DNA of 64,000 bases from contig NZ_PJZF01000007.1 of assembly GCF_002858675.1 (NCBI RefSeq), positions 124,001 through 188,000 of the forward strand, in the 5' to 3' direction. The stretch is from Chimaeribacter californicus (GTDB taxonomy: Bacteria; Pseudomonadota; Gammaproteobacteria; Enterobacterales; Enterobacteriaceae). Both the position numbers and the translations under genes were made by a program. Every line of letters starts with the position of its first letter. The first letter of the stretch is position 1. The notes under the pieces were generated by a model. That model saw nothing but the letters and a program-made list of their open reading frames with translations. It was not told where the DNA came from and made no database searches. This document shows, one piece after another, positions 18,033-25,865 of the stretch.

Positions 18033-18046
18033 TTGAACCGTTTCAA
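18033..18046. promoter_or_regulatory. LacI-type operator 1 (predicted)
   Basis: TTGAACCGTTTCAA: arms TTGAA/TTCAA around CCGT, the size and style of LacI/GalR-family operators. It lies between the divergent amidotransferase-like and ABC genes; the operon ends with a LacI regulator. Confidence 0.5.
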
Positions 18047-18122
18047 CGGGAAAAAATGTGTCATTAATCGCCTATGCATTCAACAAATAAATAATATTTA
18101 TGTAAGTTATTGACACCATTCA

Positions 18123-18136
18123 TCAAACCGTTTCAC
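18123..18136. promoter_or_regulatory. LacI-type operator 2 (predicted)
   Basis: TCAAACCGTTTCAC shares the 10-base core AACCGTTTCA with the site at 18033-18046, 90 bases away. Two spaced copies fit looping repression by the LacI protein encoded at 21602-22648. Confidence 0.45.
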
Positions 18137-18241
18137 TATCTGCGGATTGCTGATAATTCGTGCGGTTGATTTGGCTTAGCGCGTGGCAGGAAAGCACGTG
18201 AAGAAGCCCCCTTTATTCACTTAGGCAAATGGAGAATACCG

Positions 18242-19255
18242 ATGCAACGACGTTCAATCCTGAAAGGGGCACTGCTGGCCGGTGCCGTGGCACTGGCACC
18301 ATGGCTGGGTGCCGGTATGGTGACCCCGCAGGCGCAGGCTGCCGAACTGACCAAAGTGACCTTTGTGCAGGAGTGGCCGGTGGCGGACGGCTTCTGGATC
18401 CCGTGGATCCTGGGGAAAGAGAAGGGCTTCTACGCGGCTGAAGGCATTGACCTGAACATCGTGGCACCGCCGACGGTGGCTGACACCATGAAATTCCTCG
18501 GCACCGGCCGCGCTGACCTCGCCTTCACCACGGTGATGGACATCATCTTCGCCAAAGAGCAGGGCGCACCGGTGACTGCCATCGGCCGTTACGGCCAGGG
18601 CAATAACTGGGGCATCGTCTCCCGCCAGGGCGAAAAATTCACCGTGGCAGAGCTGAAAGGCAAAACCATCGGCATCTACAATGACGCCTGGACCAAAGCG
18701 CAGCTGGCATTGATGCTGAAAAGCGCCAACCTGACGCTGAAAGACATCACCATGGTGGCGGCAGCCGACGACACCGTGCCGCTGCTGCTGCAAAAACGCG
18801 TGGACGCCATCACCGGCATCACCAACGCCGAAGGTACCGGCGTGGTCACCACCGGCAAACAGAAACCGGAATTCCTGCCGGCGGTAGAGCACGGCGTGCC
18901 GAATACCCCGATCTTTATGCTGGCCGGCAACGAGCGCTGGCTGAAGGCCAATCCGGAGAAGGCCAAAGCCTTTATGCGCGCCACTGAGAAGAGTATCGCG
19001 TACGCCATTGCCCACCCGGACGAAGGCACCGCGACCTTCACCAAACTCTACAGCAAAGCCTATGACCCGGCGTTCATCAAACAGCAGTGGGCTGACACCA
19101 TCACCCTGCTGGGCAACCCCGGCCCGGAACAGCTGAAACTCAGCGATGCCGCCTGGAATGACCTGCTGAATGCGGTAAAAGCGGAAGGGATCGTGAAAGA
19201 GACCCTGCCGGCCAACCAGTACTACACTAACGATTTCCTGCCGCAGGGGAACTGA
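18242..19255 (+). CDS. ABC transporter substrate-binding protein, NMT1/THI5-like
   Basis: Periplasmic binding protein of 337 residues. The N-terminus M-Q-R-R-S-I-L-K-G followed by a hydrophobic run and A-Q-A-A looks like a twin-arginine (Tat) signal. The mature part (F-V-Q-E-W-P-V-A-D-G-F-W-I-P-W, G-I-D-L-N-I-V, G-R-A-D-L-A-F) is the NMT1/SsuA/ThiY fold used for pyrimidines, sulfonates or nitriles. It heads the operon with an M24 hydrolase, ATPase, permease and LacI regulator. The ligand is unknown. Confidence 0.82.
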   Translation: MQRRSILKGALLAGAVALAPWLGAGMVTPQAQAAELTKVTFVQEWPVADGFWIPWILGKEKGFYAAEGIDLNIVAPPTVADTMKFLGTGRADLAFTTVMDIIFAKEQGAPVTAIGRYGQGNNWGIVSRQGEKFTVAELKGKTIGIYNDAWTKAQLALMLKSANLTLKDITMVAAADDTVPLLLQKRVDAITGITNAEGTGVVTTGKQKPEFLPAVEHGVPNTPIFMLAGNERWLKANPEKAKAFMRATEKSIAYAIAHPDEGTATFTKLYSKAYDPAFIKQQWADTITLLGNPGPEQLKLSDAAWNDLLNAVKAEGIVKETLPANQYYTNDFLPQGN

Positions 19256-19257
19256 GG

Positions 19258-19974
19258 ATGAGTACACGCGAACCGGGCACCCGTTGGGTGCCTGAGTGGA
19301 GCTACAAGCCCGGCCCGGATGTCGCCTTTGAGGCACCGGCCGGTTTGCGCCATGCGCAGGCGATGGCGAAAAAGGTGGCGGAAGCCGGGCTGGCTGCCGC
19401 CGCGCCCGGCATCACTGAGCAGCAGATCGAGCTGGCCGTGTGTGACGCGCTGGAACAGCAGGGCGCTGCAGGCATCTGGACGATCACCACCGTGGGGCTG
19501 GGGGAGAATGCGCGCATCTGCTTCCCCACCCATGCACCGACCCCCCGTGCGGCCGCGGCGCAGGATGTGCTGATGATCGACGTGCACCCGATTACCCGGC
19601 AAGGGTTCTGGGGCGACTGCACCCGCTGCAAGGTGATTGGCGACCATCCGCTGGCCACCGAGGCGCTGCGCGATCTCGAGGCGTTGCACTACGAAGTGCT
19701 GGCCCAGTGCCGCCCCGGCATGCCGGCCAATGAGCTGTTCGGCCTGTGCCATAGCCGGCTGGAGGCTGAGGGCTTTGTGCTGCTCGACCTGCTGGCGAAC
19801 ATCGGCCACTCCCTGACGCCCGGCGCGGCTTACCTGCACAATTTCATTGATGCCGGGAATGACACGCCGATGTGGGGCGCGTGGGCGGTGGAGCCGTTCG
19901 CCGCACGCGGTGATATCGCCGTTAAGGTTGAGGATCTGGTCTGGTTTGGCCGCGAGCGGTGTGAAATCCTGTAA
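19258..19974 (+). CDS. M24 'pita-bread' metallohydrolase
   Basis: Protein of 238 residues with the M24 (methionine aminopeptidase / creatinase) fold. All five dinuclear metal ligands can be placed: Asp108 (L-M-I-D-V-H-P), Asp120 (F-W-G-D-C-T-R), His184 (N-I-G-H-S-L), Glu212 (A-V-E-P-F) and Glu225 (V-K-V-E-D). It lacks a signal peptide, so it acts in the cytoplasm, presumably on the compound brought in by the ABC transporter it is embedded in (two bases after the binding protein). Creatinase-like, proline dipeptidase-like and other amide hydrolase activities are possible. Confidence 0.8.
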   Translation: MSTREPGTRWVPEWSYKPGPDVAFEAPAGLRHAQAMAKKVAEAGLAAAAPGITEQQIELAVCDALEQQGAAGIWTITTVGLGENARICFPTHAPTPRAAAAQDVLMIDVHPITRQGFWGDCTRCKVIGDHPLATEALRDLEALHYEVLAQCRPGMPANELFGLCHSRLEAEGFVLLDLLANIGHSLTPGAAYLHNFIDAGNDTPMWGAWAVEPFAARGDIAVKVEDLVWFGRERCEIL

Positions 19975-20002
19975 TACCCGCCGATGATGAAAGGAATACC
20001 CG

Positions 20003-20791
20003 ATGTCCCAAGCAAAACTCAGGATCGAGCAGGTGTCGCGCCGGTTTGGTGATCTGACCGCGTTGGCCCCCACCGATCTTCAGGTCGCCGAGGGGGAGTT
20101 CATTTCTGTGGTCGGCCCGTCCGGCTGCGGCAAAAGCACCTTGTTTAACCTGATCTCCGGCGTGCTCGCGCCGAGTTCAGGCCGCATCCTGATCGACAAC
20201 GACGACGTGACCGGCAAAACCGGCCACGTCGGGTATATGCTGCAAAAAGATCTGCTGCTGCCGTGGCTCACGGTGATTGATAACATCGTGCTGGGGGCGA
20301 CCCTCAAAGGGCGCGCCACCGCCGAGCAGCGCCGCGCCGGGGTGGAACTGGCGCGCCGTTACGGCATCGGCGAGTTTATCAACCACTACCCGGCGGCACT
20401 CTCCGGCGGGATGCGCCAGCGGGTGGCGCTGATGCGCACGCTGGCGATGCAGCATGATGTGATGCTGCTGGACGAGCCGTTCGGCGCGCTCGACTCCCAG
20501 ACCCGCCTCTCGATGCAGCAGTGGCTGCTCACGGTGTGGCAGGAGCAGAAGCGCACCGTGGTGTTCGTCACCCACGATATTGACGAGGCGATCTTCCTGG
20601 CTGACCGGGTGGTGGTGATGACCCCGCGCCCCGGCCGGGTGAATGCCATCTTCCCGGTGGAACTGGCGCGCCCGCGCCCGCTCTCCTGTTTGACCAGCGA
20701 ACCCTTTATGGCGCTGAAAAAGCAGATCCTCAGCCTGATCTACCAGGATGACGCGCAACGCTTGGCGGAGGAGAAGGCCCATGTACACTGA
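20003..20791 (+). CDS. ABC transporter ATP-binding protein (SsuB/TauB/ThiZ type)
   Basis: Cytoplasmic ATPase of 262 residues for the NMT1-type importer. Walker [10 protein letters not shown]-loop L-Q-K-D-L-L-L-P-W, signature L-S-G-G-M-R-Q-R, Walker [13 protein letters not shown] and switch V-T-H-D-I-D-E-A are all present; the Q-loop and D-I-D-E-A are characteristic of the nitrate/sulfonate/taurine group. It overlaps the permease start by 11 bases. Confidence 0.87.
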   Translation: MSQAKLRIEQVSRRFGDLTALAPTDLQVAEGEFISVVGPSGCGKSTLFNLISGVLAPSSGRILIDNDDVTGKTGHVGYMLQKDLLLPWLTVIDNIVLGATLKGRATAEQRRAGVELARRYGIGEFINHYPAALSGGMRQRVALMRTLAMQHDVMLLDEPFGALDSQTRLSMQQWLLTVWQEQKRTVVFVTHDIDEAIFLADRVVVMTPRPGRVNAIFPVELARPRPLSCLTSEPFMALKKQILSLIYQDDAQRLAEEKAHVH

Positions 20792-21605
20792 GCCGTTTGG
20801 CTGGCGTGGCTGGCTGCTGCGCCTGGGTGGCCCGATGGTGGCGCTGGTGCTGGTTGTCCTCGCCTGGGATCTGGCGGTACGCTGGTTTGACATCCCGGCC
20901 TATGTGCTGCCCTCGCCGGAACGCACCCTTGACCACACGCTTTCTGACTGGGACACGCTGTGGGAAGGGTTCCGCATCACCTTCCTGACCTTCCTGATGG
21001 GCTTTTTGCTCGGCGCGGTCAGCGGGTTTGCCTTTGCGGTGCTGATGGATATGTCCAGTTGGGTACGCAGCGTGCTCTACCCGATTCTGATCGCCAGCCA
21101 GGCGGTGCCGGTGATCGCCATCTCGGCGGCGCTGACCATCTGGCTCGGTTTCGGGCTGGCACCGAAACTGGTGATTGTGGCGCTGGTGGTGTTCTTCCCG
21201 GTGGTGGTGAACGTGCTGGACGGCCTCAACTCGGTGGACCGTGACATGCTTAACCTGGTGAAGTCGATGGGCGCGTCGCGTGCCAAAATCTTCCGCTACG
21301 TGAAGCTGCCTGCCACCTATACGCCGCTGTTTTCCGCGCTTAAGCTCTCGGCGACCTTCAGCGTCACCGGCGCGGTAATTGGCGAGTGGACCGCCTCCAC
21401 CAGCGGCGGGCTGGGCGCATACCTGCTGCAGGCCAACTCCCGCCTGAACACCGCCGGCACCTTTTCGGCGATTGTGTTCCTGGCGTTGCTGGGGGTGGTG
21501 AGTTTCCTGCTGGTGGTGGGCGCCGAGTACCTGATGACGCCGTGGCGCAACGGTTCCAAAGCCCGCCGCTGGTCACGCCGCTACTGGCGCGATGATAAGC
21601 CATGA
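20781..21605 (+). CDS. ABC transporter permease (SsuC/TauC/ThiX type)
   Basis: Inner-membrane permease of 274 residues with about six helices and the EAA-like loop (N-L-V-K-S-M-G-A-S-R-A-K-I-F-R-Y). The N-terminal P-S-P-E-R-T-L motif is typical of SsuC/TauC proteins. ATG 20781 overlaps the end of the ATPase; an in-frame start 33 bases upstream would add an unlikely Arg-rich tail. It overlaps the LacI gene by four bases (ATGA). Confidence 0.85.
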   Translation: MYTEPFGWRGWLLRLGGPMVALVLVVLAWDLAVRWFDIPAYVLPSPERTLDHTLSDWDTLWEGFRITFLTFLMGFLLGAVSGFAFAVLMDMSSWVRSVLYPILIASQAVPVIAISAALTIWLGFGLAPKLVIVALVVFFPVVVNVLDGLNSVDRDMLNLVKSMGASRAKIFRYVKLPATYTPLFSALKLSATFSVTGAVIGEWTASTSGGLGAYLLQANSRLNTAGTFSAIVFLALLGVVSFLLVVGAEYLMTPWRNGSKARRWSRRYWRDDKP

Positions 21606-22648
21606 CAGACACCCCGCGCCCGACCATCCGTGATGTGGCGCGCCGCGCGGAGGTGTCTATCGGCACCGTCAGTGCGGTGATCAACAACAGCGGGCGGCCG
21701 GTGGCGGCCCGCACCCGCGAACGGGTACTGCAGGCGATTGCCGATCTCGGCTTTGAGCCAAGCAATGCCGCCCGCAGCCTCAAGAGCCGCCGTATCTCCT
21801 CCATCGGGTTTATCGTGCCGGATCTCGGTAACGCTTTTTTCGCTGATGTCGCGGAGGGCATCCAGCTGGTGCTCGACCAGGCCGATTTCCTGCTGGTGCT
21901 CTGCCTGACCTGGTCTGACACCGCCCGCGAGGAGCATTATGCGCATGTGCTGCGCACCCAGCGGCTGGATGGCGTGATCTACCTTTCCGGCACCGGCCGC
22001 CTGAGCCCCTCGTTGCAGGCGTTGGCCAGCCGCGGTGCCATGGTGTTTGTGGATGAGTGCCTGCCGGGGATTGATGTGCCCTTTATCAGCGCACAGAACC
22101 GGCAGGGCGCGGCGGCGATGGCCCGCCACGTGCTGGCCTGCGGCCACCGCAGGCTGTTGCTGCTCGGCGGCCCGCCGGGGCTGTGGACCAGTGAACAGCG
22201 GCTGGCGGGTTACCACGACGCCTGCCGCGAGCAGGGGTTGGACCCGGCGCACTTGCCGCTGATCGACGGGGATTACACCGAGCGCAGCGGCGAGCAGGCG
22301 GCGCAACAGATTCTCGCCCAGCCGCGCCACCAGTGGCCGACGGCGGTGCTCTGCGCCAATGACCTGATGGCGATTGGCCTGATCCGCTATTGTCAGCAGC
22401 AGGGCATCGCCGTGCCGGAGGTGCTCAGCGTCACCGGTTTTGACGATATCCCGGCGGCGGCGCGCATTTCACCGCCGCTCACCACCGTGCGCCAGCCGGG
22501 GCATGAGATGGGGGCTGCCGCAGCCCACCTGCTGCTGCACCGCCTGGGGTATTTGGCGGCGCCCCCGGCGCGGGAGGCGTTTCCGGCGACGGTGATGTTG
22601 AGGGGGAGTGTGAGGGAGATGGAGCCGGGAAGCGGCTCAAGAGGGTAA
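21602..22648 (+). CDS. LacI-family transcriptional regulator
   Basis: Regulator of 348 residues. The N-terminal helix-turn-helix (T-I-R-D-V-A-R-R-A-E-V-S-I-G-T-V-S) and hinge helix (N-A-A-R-S-L-K-S-R-R) are classic LacI; the rest is a periplasmic-binding-protein-like sensor domain (S-I-G-F-I-V-P-D-L, V-T-G-F-D-D-I-P). As the last gene of the transporter/M24 operon it probably represses that operon through the two operator-like sites near 18033 and 18123, with the imported compound or a product as inducer. Confidence 0.88.
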   Translation: MTDTPRPTIRDVARRAEVSIGTVSAVINNSGRPVAARTRERVLQAIADLGFEPSNAARSLKSRRISSIGFIVPDLGNAFFADVAEGIQLVLDQADFLLVLCLTWSDTAREEHYAHVLRTQRLDGVIYLSGTGRLSPSLQALASRGAMVFVDECLPGIDVPFISAQNRQGAAAMARHVLACGHRRLLLLGGPPGLWTSEQRLAGYHDACREQGLDPAHLPLIDGDYTERSGEQAAQQILAQPRHQWPTAVLCANDLMAIGLIRYCQQQGIAVPEVLSVTGFDDIPAAARISPPLTTVRQPGHEMGAAAAHLLLHRLGYLAAPPAREAFPATVMLRGSVREMEPGSGSRG

Positions 22649-22661
22649 TTGGGGGTTATTG

Positions 22662-22729
22662 CTTCGGTTGTTCATATGGAGTGGAAAGTTTCGGTTGTTT
22701 ATGTGAAGTGGAAAGTTTCGGTTGTTCAG
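22662..22729. repeat. 27-bp tandem repeat, about 2.5 copies
   Basis: Copy 1 spans 22662-22688, copy 2 22689-22715 and a half copy 22716-22729. The unit reads (C/T)TTCGGTTGTT..., then AT(A/G)TG(G/A)A, then GTGGAAAG. It lies 14 bases after the LacI gene. No coding or palindromic structure; function unknown. Confidence 0.75.
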
Positions 22730-22822
22730 CACTGTAGTTTACCTGAGCTGCCGCGCCTCAACCGAGCAGGGCGCGCCGGTGCGCTCGCCCTGCACCCGCG
22801 CACTTTTTGGTGCCCTGGCTGA

Positions 22823-22961
22823 ATCATTGGCCGCTCCCGCGGCTCCCCTCATTTCGCCTACGGGCTAATCGGGCCGGGACAGACACGCTCCCTGCGTGGC
22901 TGTCCCTCTCGCACACATCCCTGTGTGCTCACCCGGCCCTGCGGCTCCATTCGGCAATGAT
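22823..22961 (-). ncRNA. Multi-hairpin element with GGGA loops (candidate CsrA-binding RNA or dispersed repeat)
   Basis: Nested inverted repeats: outer arms ATCATTGgCCG (22823-22833) and CGGCAATGAT (22952-22961); GGGCCGGG (22871-22878) with CCCGGCCC (22932-22939); inner hairpins CCGC-TCCC-GCGG (22831-22842), GGGACAG/CTGTCCC with CACGC/GCGTG inside (22876-22906), and GCACACA-TCCC-TGTGTGC (22911-22928). On the minus strand every loop shows GGGA. ACACAGGGATGT (22915-22926) matches the CsrA selection consensus RUACARGGAUGU at 11 of 12 positions. A GC hairpin with T5 (GTGCGC 22779-22784, GCGCAC 22798-22803) lies beside it. Transcription is unproven; a mobile palindromic repeat is the main alternative. 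Confidence 0.4.
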
Positions 22962-23020
22962 TTTTACGCCCCCGCCTCTTCTGCAAACCGTCTGGTATGT
23001 AAGGAAAGAGTAGGGGCGAT

Positions 23021-23521
23021 TTACTGCACTAACGTCGCCGCGTGGGCTTGGGCGGCGGCGAGGGCGTGGTCGTCAAAAATCGGTTGTTCATACTGATCGC
23101 TGAGGTTTCTGACCCGGTAGAGTTTCCAGAGGCCCTGTTCGCGCCGGAGGTAGACGCGCAGGCGCTGCGTTTTACCCGCTTCCCGGCCAAGCCGGACGTC
23201 CAGCACTTTGCCGCCCAGGTAGTCTGCGGCAGGCCCCACCTGTAACCCGGCAATCCATTCCGGGGCGTAGTCCTGACCATAGATAAAATAATCGGAACCG
23301 ACTATCTGCTGCTCCTCAATCTTTTCAATGGCACTCAATCGGCCCAACGTCTCCGCCGCCACATAACGTCGCATAGTAGGCGAACTGTAGGTGCTCTCAG
23401 CGCTGTCGCCGGCAAAGGCCTCCAAATAGAAATGGTAGAACGCATCAACCTGCTGCTCAGGCGTGGCCGTAGAGACAGTGCAGCCAGATAACAGCAAAAC
23501 GAACAGGAAAAGTGCGCGCAT
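23021..23521 (-). CDS. Small lipoprotein, probable immunity protein (DUF3828-like)
   Basis: Protein of about 166 residues. A signal peptide with lipobox L-L-S-G-C (Cys14) would anchor it in a membrane facing the periplasm. The mature part (Q-Q-V-D-A-F-Y-H-F-Y-L-E-A-F near the N-terminus, W-K-L-Y-R-V-R-N-L near the end) has the look of DUF3828-type proteins, which occur as periplasmic immunity partners. ATG 23521 has AGGAGG 11 bases upstream; TTG 23524 and 23530 are alternatives. It follows the predicted amidase gene directly, as expected for a toxin/immunity pair. Confidence 0.6.
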   Translation of the reverse strand: MRALFLFVLLLSGCTVSTATPEQQVDAFYHFYLEAFAGDSAESTYSSPTMRRYVAAETLGRLSAIEKIEEQQIVGSDYFIYGQDYAPEWIAGLQVGPAADYLGGKVLDVRLGREAGKTQRLRVYLRREQGLWKLYRVRNLSDQYEQPIFDDHALAAAQAHAATLVQ

Positions 23522-23526
23522 CAATA

Positions 23527-23895
23527 TCAATGCCTCCTGTAAATTTTATATGCGGGCTGGGCTGAACGATAACCCGGCCCGGCCCACATATCGCGCTGGC
23601 GAAAGTCGGAATACCAGTTTTGTCCGTCATATATCGCCATATGCCCACTTTCGTTTCCGCCCCGGTAAGGCTGGATAACCACAACATCCCCCTCTTGCAG
23701 CGTTTCCCCTGCACCAATCACCGTGAACCCTGCGTTACTGAGTAAGCGGCCATAATCTTTTGCATGTAACGTCTGCCCTATATCTATACCGCCTGCATTG
23801 ATAGCGCGGCGGGTAAAGGCCGCACACCTTCTTTGTGAGGTTGACCCCGCATGTTGCCTGGCATAGATCGCCGCAGCATGTTTATTCCATCCCAT
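23527..23895 (-). CDS. Predicted NlpC/P60- or CHAP-like peptidoglycan amidase (toxin candidate)
   Basis: Small protein of 122 residues without a signal peptide. Cys24 (R-R-C-A-A-F-T) and His85 (S-G-H-M-A-I-Y-D) are placed like the Cys/His pair of papain-like cell-wall amidases, and Asp97 could complete the triad; E-G-D-V-V-V-I-Q-P-Y is the usual strand before the His. Small single-domain amidases with a periplasmic lipoprotein partner are typical of type VI secretion effectors. No vgrG, hcp or PAAR gene is in the window, so delivery is unknown. AAGGAAA precedes the ATG. Confidence 0.6.
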   Translation of the reverse strand: MGWNKHAAAIYARQHAGSTSQRRCAAFTRRAINAGGIDIGQTLHAKDYGRLLSNAGFTVIGAGETLQEGDVVVIQPYRGGNESGHMAIYDGQNWYSDFRQRDMWAGPGYRSAQPAYKIYRRH

Positions 23896-24067
23896 TGCAT
23901 TTTCCTTTTAGTGAATACGTGGCGGCGGCTATTCCAGCACGTGGGGAAGGGGGGCGGGTAGACAAAAGGGGCGATAGAAAATTTATATAATTTAATGATT
24001 TAAAAGATAAATTATTGATGGTTGTGGGGGTGATGCTGCGCGGGCCGCAGCATCAGAGAAACGTGCC

Positions 24068-25279
24068 TTACTTCGGTAACTCCTGCCGGAACCCGACGCC
24101 GATGAGGCGGCCGAACAGGAAGGGGAGCCAGGGGCGGTGGCGCAGCCAGCGGCCGAGGGCGCGGATCATCGCAGGCGGACGTTTGCCGCTGCCGGAGCGG
24201 CGCGTCATCATCACCTGCAAAAATTGCGTGGCTTTGGTGGGGAAGGTGCGGCGGCGCTGCACGCGGCTGAGCTGGCGCAAGGTCGGTACGCCGCGCTGTA
24301 ACGGCGCGGCCAGCAGGTTGGCAGTGGCGACGGCGTCCTGAATCGCCAGGTTTACCCCCACGCCGCCAATCGGCGACATGGCATGCGCCGCGTCACCAAT
24401 GCAGAGCAGCCCCGGCCGCGCCCAGTGGTCCAGCCGGTCGATGCGGATGCTCAGCAACTTCACCTGATCCCAGTGCGTGATGGCCGACGCCAGCCGGGCC
24501 GCGTCAAACGGCGCGCTGGCCGCGACCTGGTGCAGAAAGGCCGGCAGGCCCGCCTGCTGTAAACCCGGCAGGGTGCCCTTGTCGATCGAGACGCCGCACT
24601 GCCAGTAGTCTCCGCGATCGATCATAATGAAATTCTTACGCGGCCCGCGGTGGCCGGTGGCCCACGCCGGGTCATCTGTATGTTTCGGGATTTTCAGCCA
24701 CAGCACATCACGCGGTGCACCAAAACTCCGGCTGCTTAGCCCGGCCAGCGTACGCACCGCTGAATGGCGGCCGTCACAGCCCACCACCAGATCGCTTGCA
24801 ATATGTAACGCGCCCTGCGGCGTCATCGCCTCTACGCCAATCACGCGTTGCTGGTCGTCATAACGCAGGCCGGTCACGCCGGCTTCCATCAACAGGGTGA
24901 AGGTGGGCAGCGCCGCGGCCTTACGCTGGAGAAAGTCGAGGAAATCCCACTGCGGCATAAATGCCATAAATTTGCAGTGGGTCGGCAAGCGGGTGAAATC
25001 GGCAATCGTCATCTCCCGGCCGCCCATCTCCGCCTGCAACCGTTCCATGCGCTGGTGCGGTAACTGCAAAAATTCTTCCAGCCAGCCCAACTGGTGAATC
25101 ACCTCCAGCGTCGACGGGTGCAGCGTGTCACCACGGAAATCACGCAGGAAATCGGCGTGCTTCTCCAGCACCACGACCTCAATGCCGCGGCGCGCCAGCA
25201 GGTAGCCAAGCATCATGCCGGCCGGCCCGCCGCCGGCGATGCAGCACCGGGTGCGGCGCAGGGTGGGGGTATCAGTCAT
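24068..25279 (-). CDS. FAD-dependent monooxygenase (PHBH type), likely iron-regulated
   Basis: Group A flavoprotein hydroxylase of about 403 residues. It has the N-terminal G-G-G-P-A-G dinucleotide motif, the D-G motif (V-G-C-D-G-R-H-S-A-V-R) and the second FAD motif G-D-A-A-H-A-M-S-P-I-G-G-V-G-V-N. It would oxygenate a small aromatic or related substrate using NAD(P)H. ATG 25279 is preferred because AAGGG lies six bases upstream. A strong Fur box (25308-25326) overlaps its promoter region, which is unusual for this family and suggests a role under iron limitation. Confidence 0.82.
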   Translation of the reverse strand: MTDTPTLRRTRCCIAGGGPAGMMLGYLLARRGIEVVVLEKHADFLRDFRGDTLHPSTLEVIHQLGWLEEFLQLPHQRMERLQAEMGGREMTIADFTRLPTHCKFMAFMPQWDFLDFLQRKAAALPTFTLLMEAGVTGLRYDDQQRVIGVEAMTPQGALHIASDLVVGCDGRHSAVRTLAGLSSRSFGAPRDVLWLKIPKHTDDPAWATGHRGPRKNFIMIDRGDYWQCGVSIDKGTLPGLQQAGLPAFLHQVAASAPFDAARLASAITHWDQVKLLSIRIDRLDHWARPGLLCIGDAAHAMSPIGGVGVNLAIQDAVATANLLAAPLQRGVPTLRQLSRVQRRRTFPTKATQFLQVMMTRRSGSGKRPPAMIRALGRWLRHRPWLPFLFGRLIGVGFRQELPK

Positions 25280-25307
25280 CAGCATCCCTTATACAACAAA
25301 CAAGAGT

Positions 25308-25326
25308 GATAACGATTATCATTGCC
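25308..25326 (-). promoter_or_regulatory. Fur box upstream of the flavin monooxygenase
   Basis: On the minus strand GGCAATGATAATCGTTATC matches the 19-base Fur consensus at 16 positions. It lies about 30 bases before the monooxygenase start, where bound Fe-Fur would block transcription. Confidence 0.65.
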
Positions 25327-25355
25327 GCCTCAGGGAGTCAAACTATCGCTGCCAT

Positions 25356-25865
25356 TTATCCGCCTGTGCGATCCACCGCCACCACCCTGGCCATCAGCGC
25401 CGGCAATTGCCGGTCAGAAAATACTTCAATGCCGTGACGGCGCAGCAGCTCCGTGGTGACGCCCACACCCGGCAGGGTCTGCCCGCGAAAGCCGCCGTCA
25501 TAAATGCGTTGGCTGCCGCAAGAGGGGCTGCCGTCGGTCAGCAGCGCAAAACGGCACTGGTTGGCCTGCGCCATCTCCAGCGCCAGCCAGGCACCCAGCA
25601 GATAGCGCTCAGTCACGTCAGCGCCGCTCTGCTCCTGCACCCGCGCGCCCGCGGCCAGCACAGAGTAACGGCCGTGCTGCGGCTGAATCTCCGCCGGGGG
25701 GCGCGGGGTATCAAATCCGGCGGCCAGTTCCGGACAGAACACCACCAACCGTTGCTGGTCGCGCCAGGTACGGAGGGTATGCTGAAGCCGGGCCTTTTCG
25801 CTGCCGTTATAACGTACCGGCAGGCCATATAAGCAGGCGCTGATCAGGATATTTGAGGGGGGCAT
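25356..25865 (-). CDS. DUF523 family protein
   Basis: Conserved bacterial protein of about 169 residues. The family's Cys-containing motifs are all visible: I-L-I-S-A-C-L-Y-G near the N-terminus, F-C-P-E-L in the middle and D-G-S-P-S-C-G-S later; these cysteines may bind a metal or cluster. Biochemical function is unknown. The start at 25865 fits the usual family N-terminus; a longer in-frame start at 25973 would add 36 atypical residues. It lies upstream of the Fur-regulated monooxygenase on the same strand with 76 bases between. Confidence 0.75.
   Translation of the reverse strand: MPPSNILISACLYGLPVRYNGSEKARLQHTLRTWRDQQRLVVFCPELAAGFDTPRPPAEIQPQHGRYSVLAAGARVQEQSGADVTERYLLGAWLALEMAQANQCRFALLTDGSPSCGSQRIYDGGFRGQTLPGVGVTTELLRRHGIEVFSDRQLPALMARVVAVDRTGG

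Noticed and set aside
22662-22729. CRISPR array
   Set aside because: The repeats are directly adjacent without spacers and there are no cas genes.
22823-22961. Identification as csrB or csrC itself
   Set aside because: Far shorter than those RNAs and with too few GGA hairpins; kept only as a CsrA-binding candidate.
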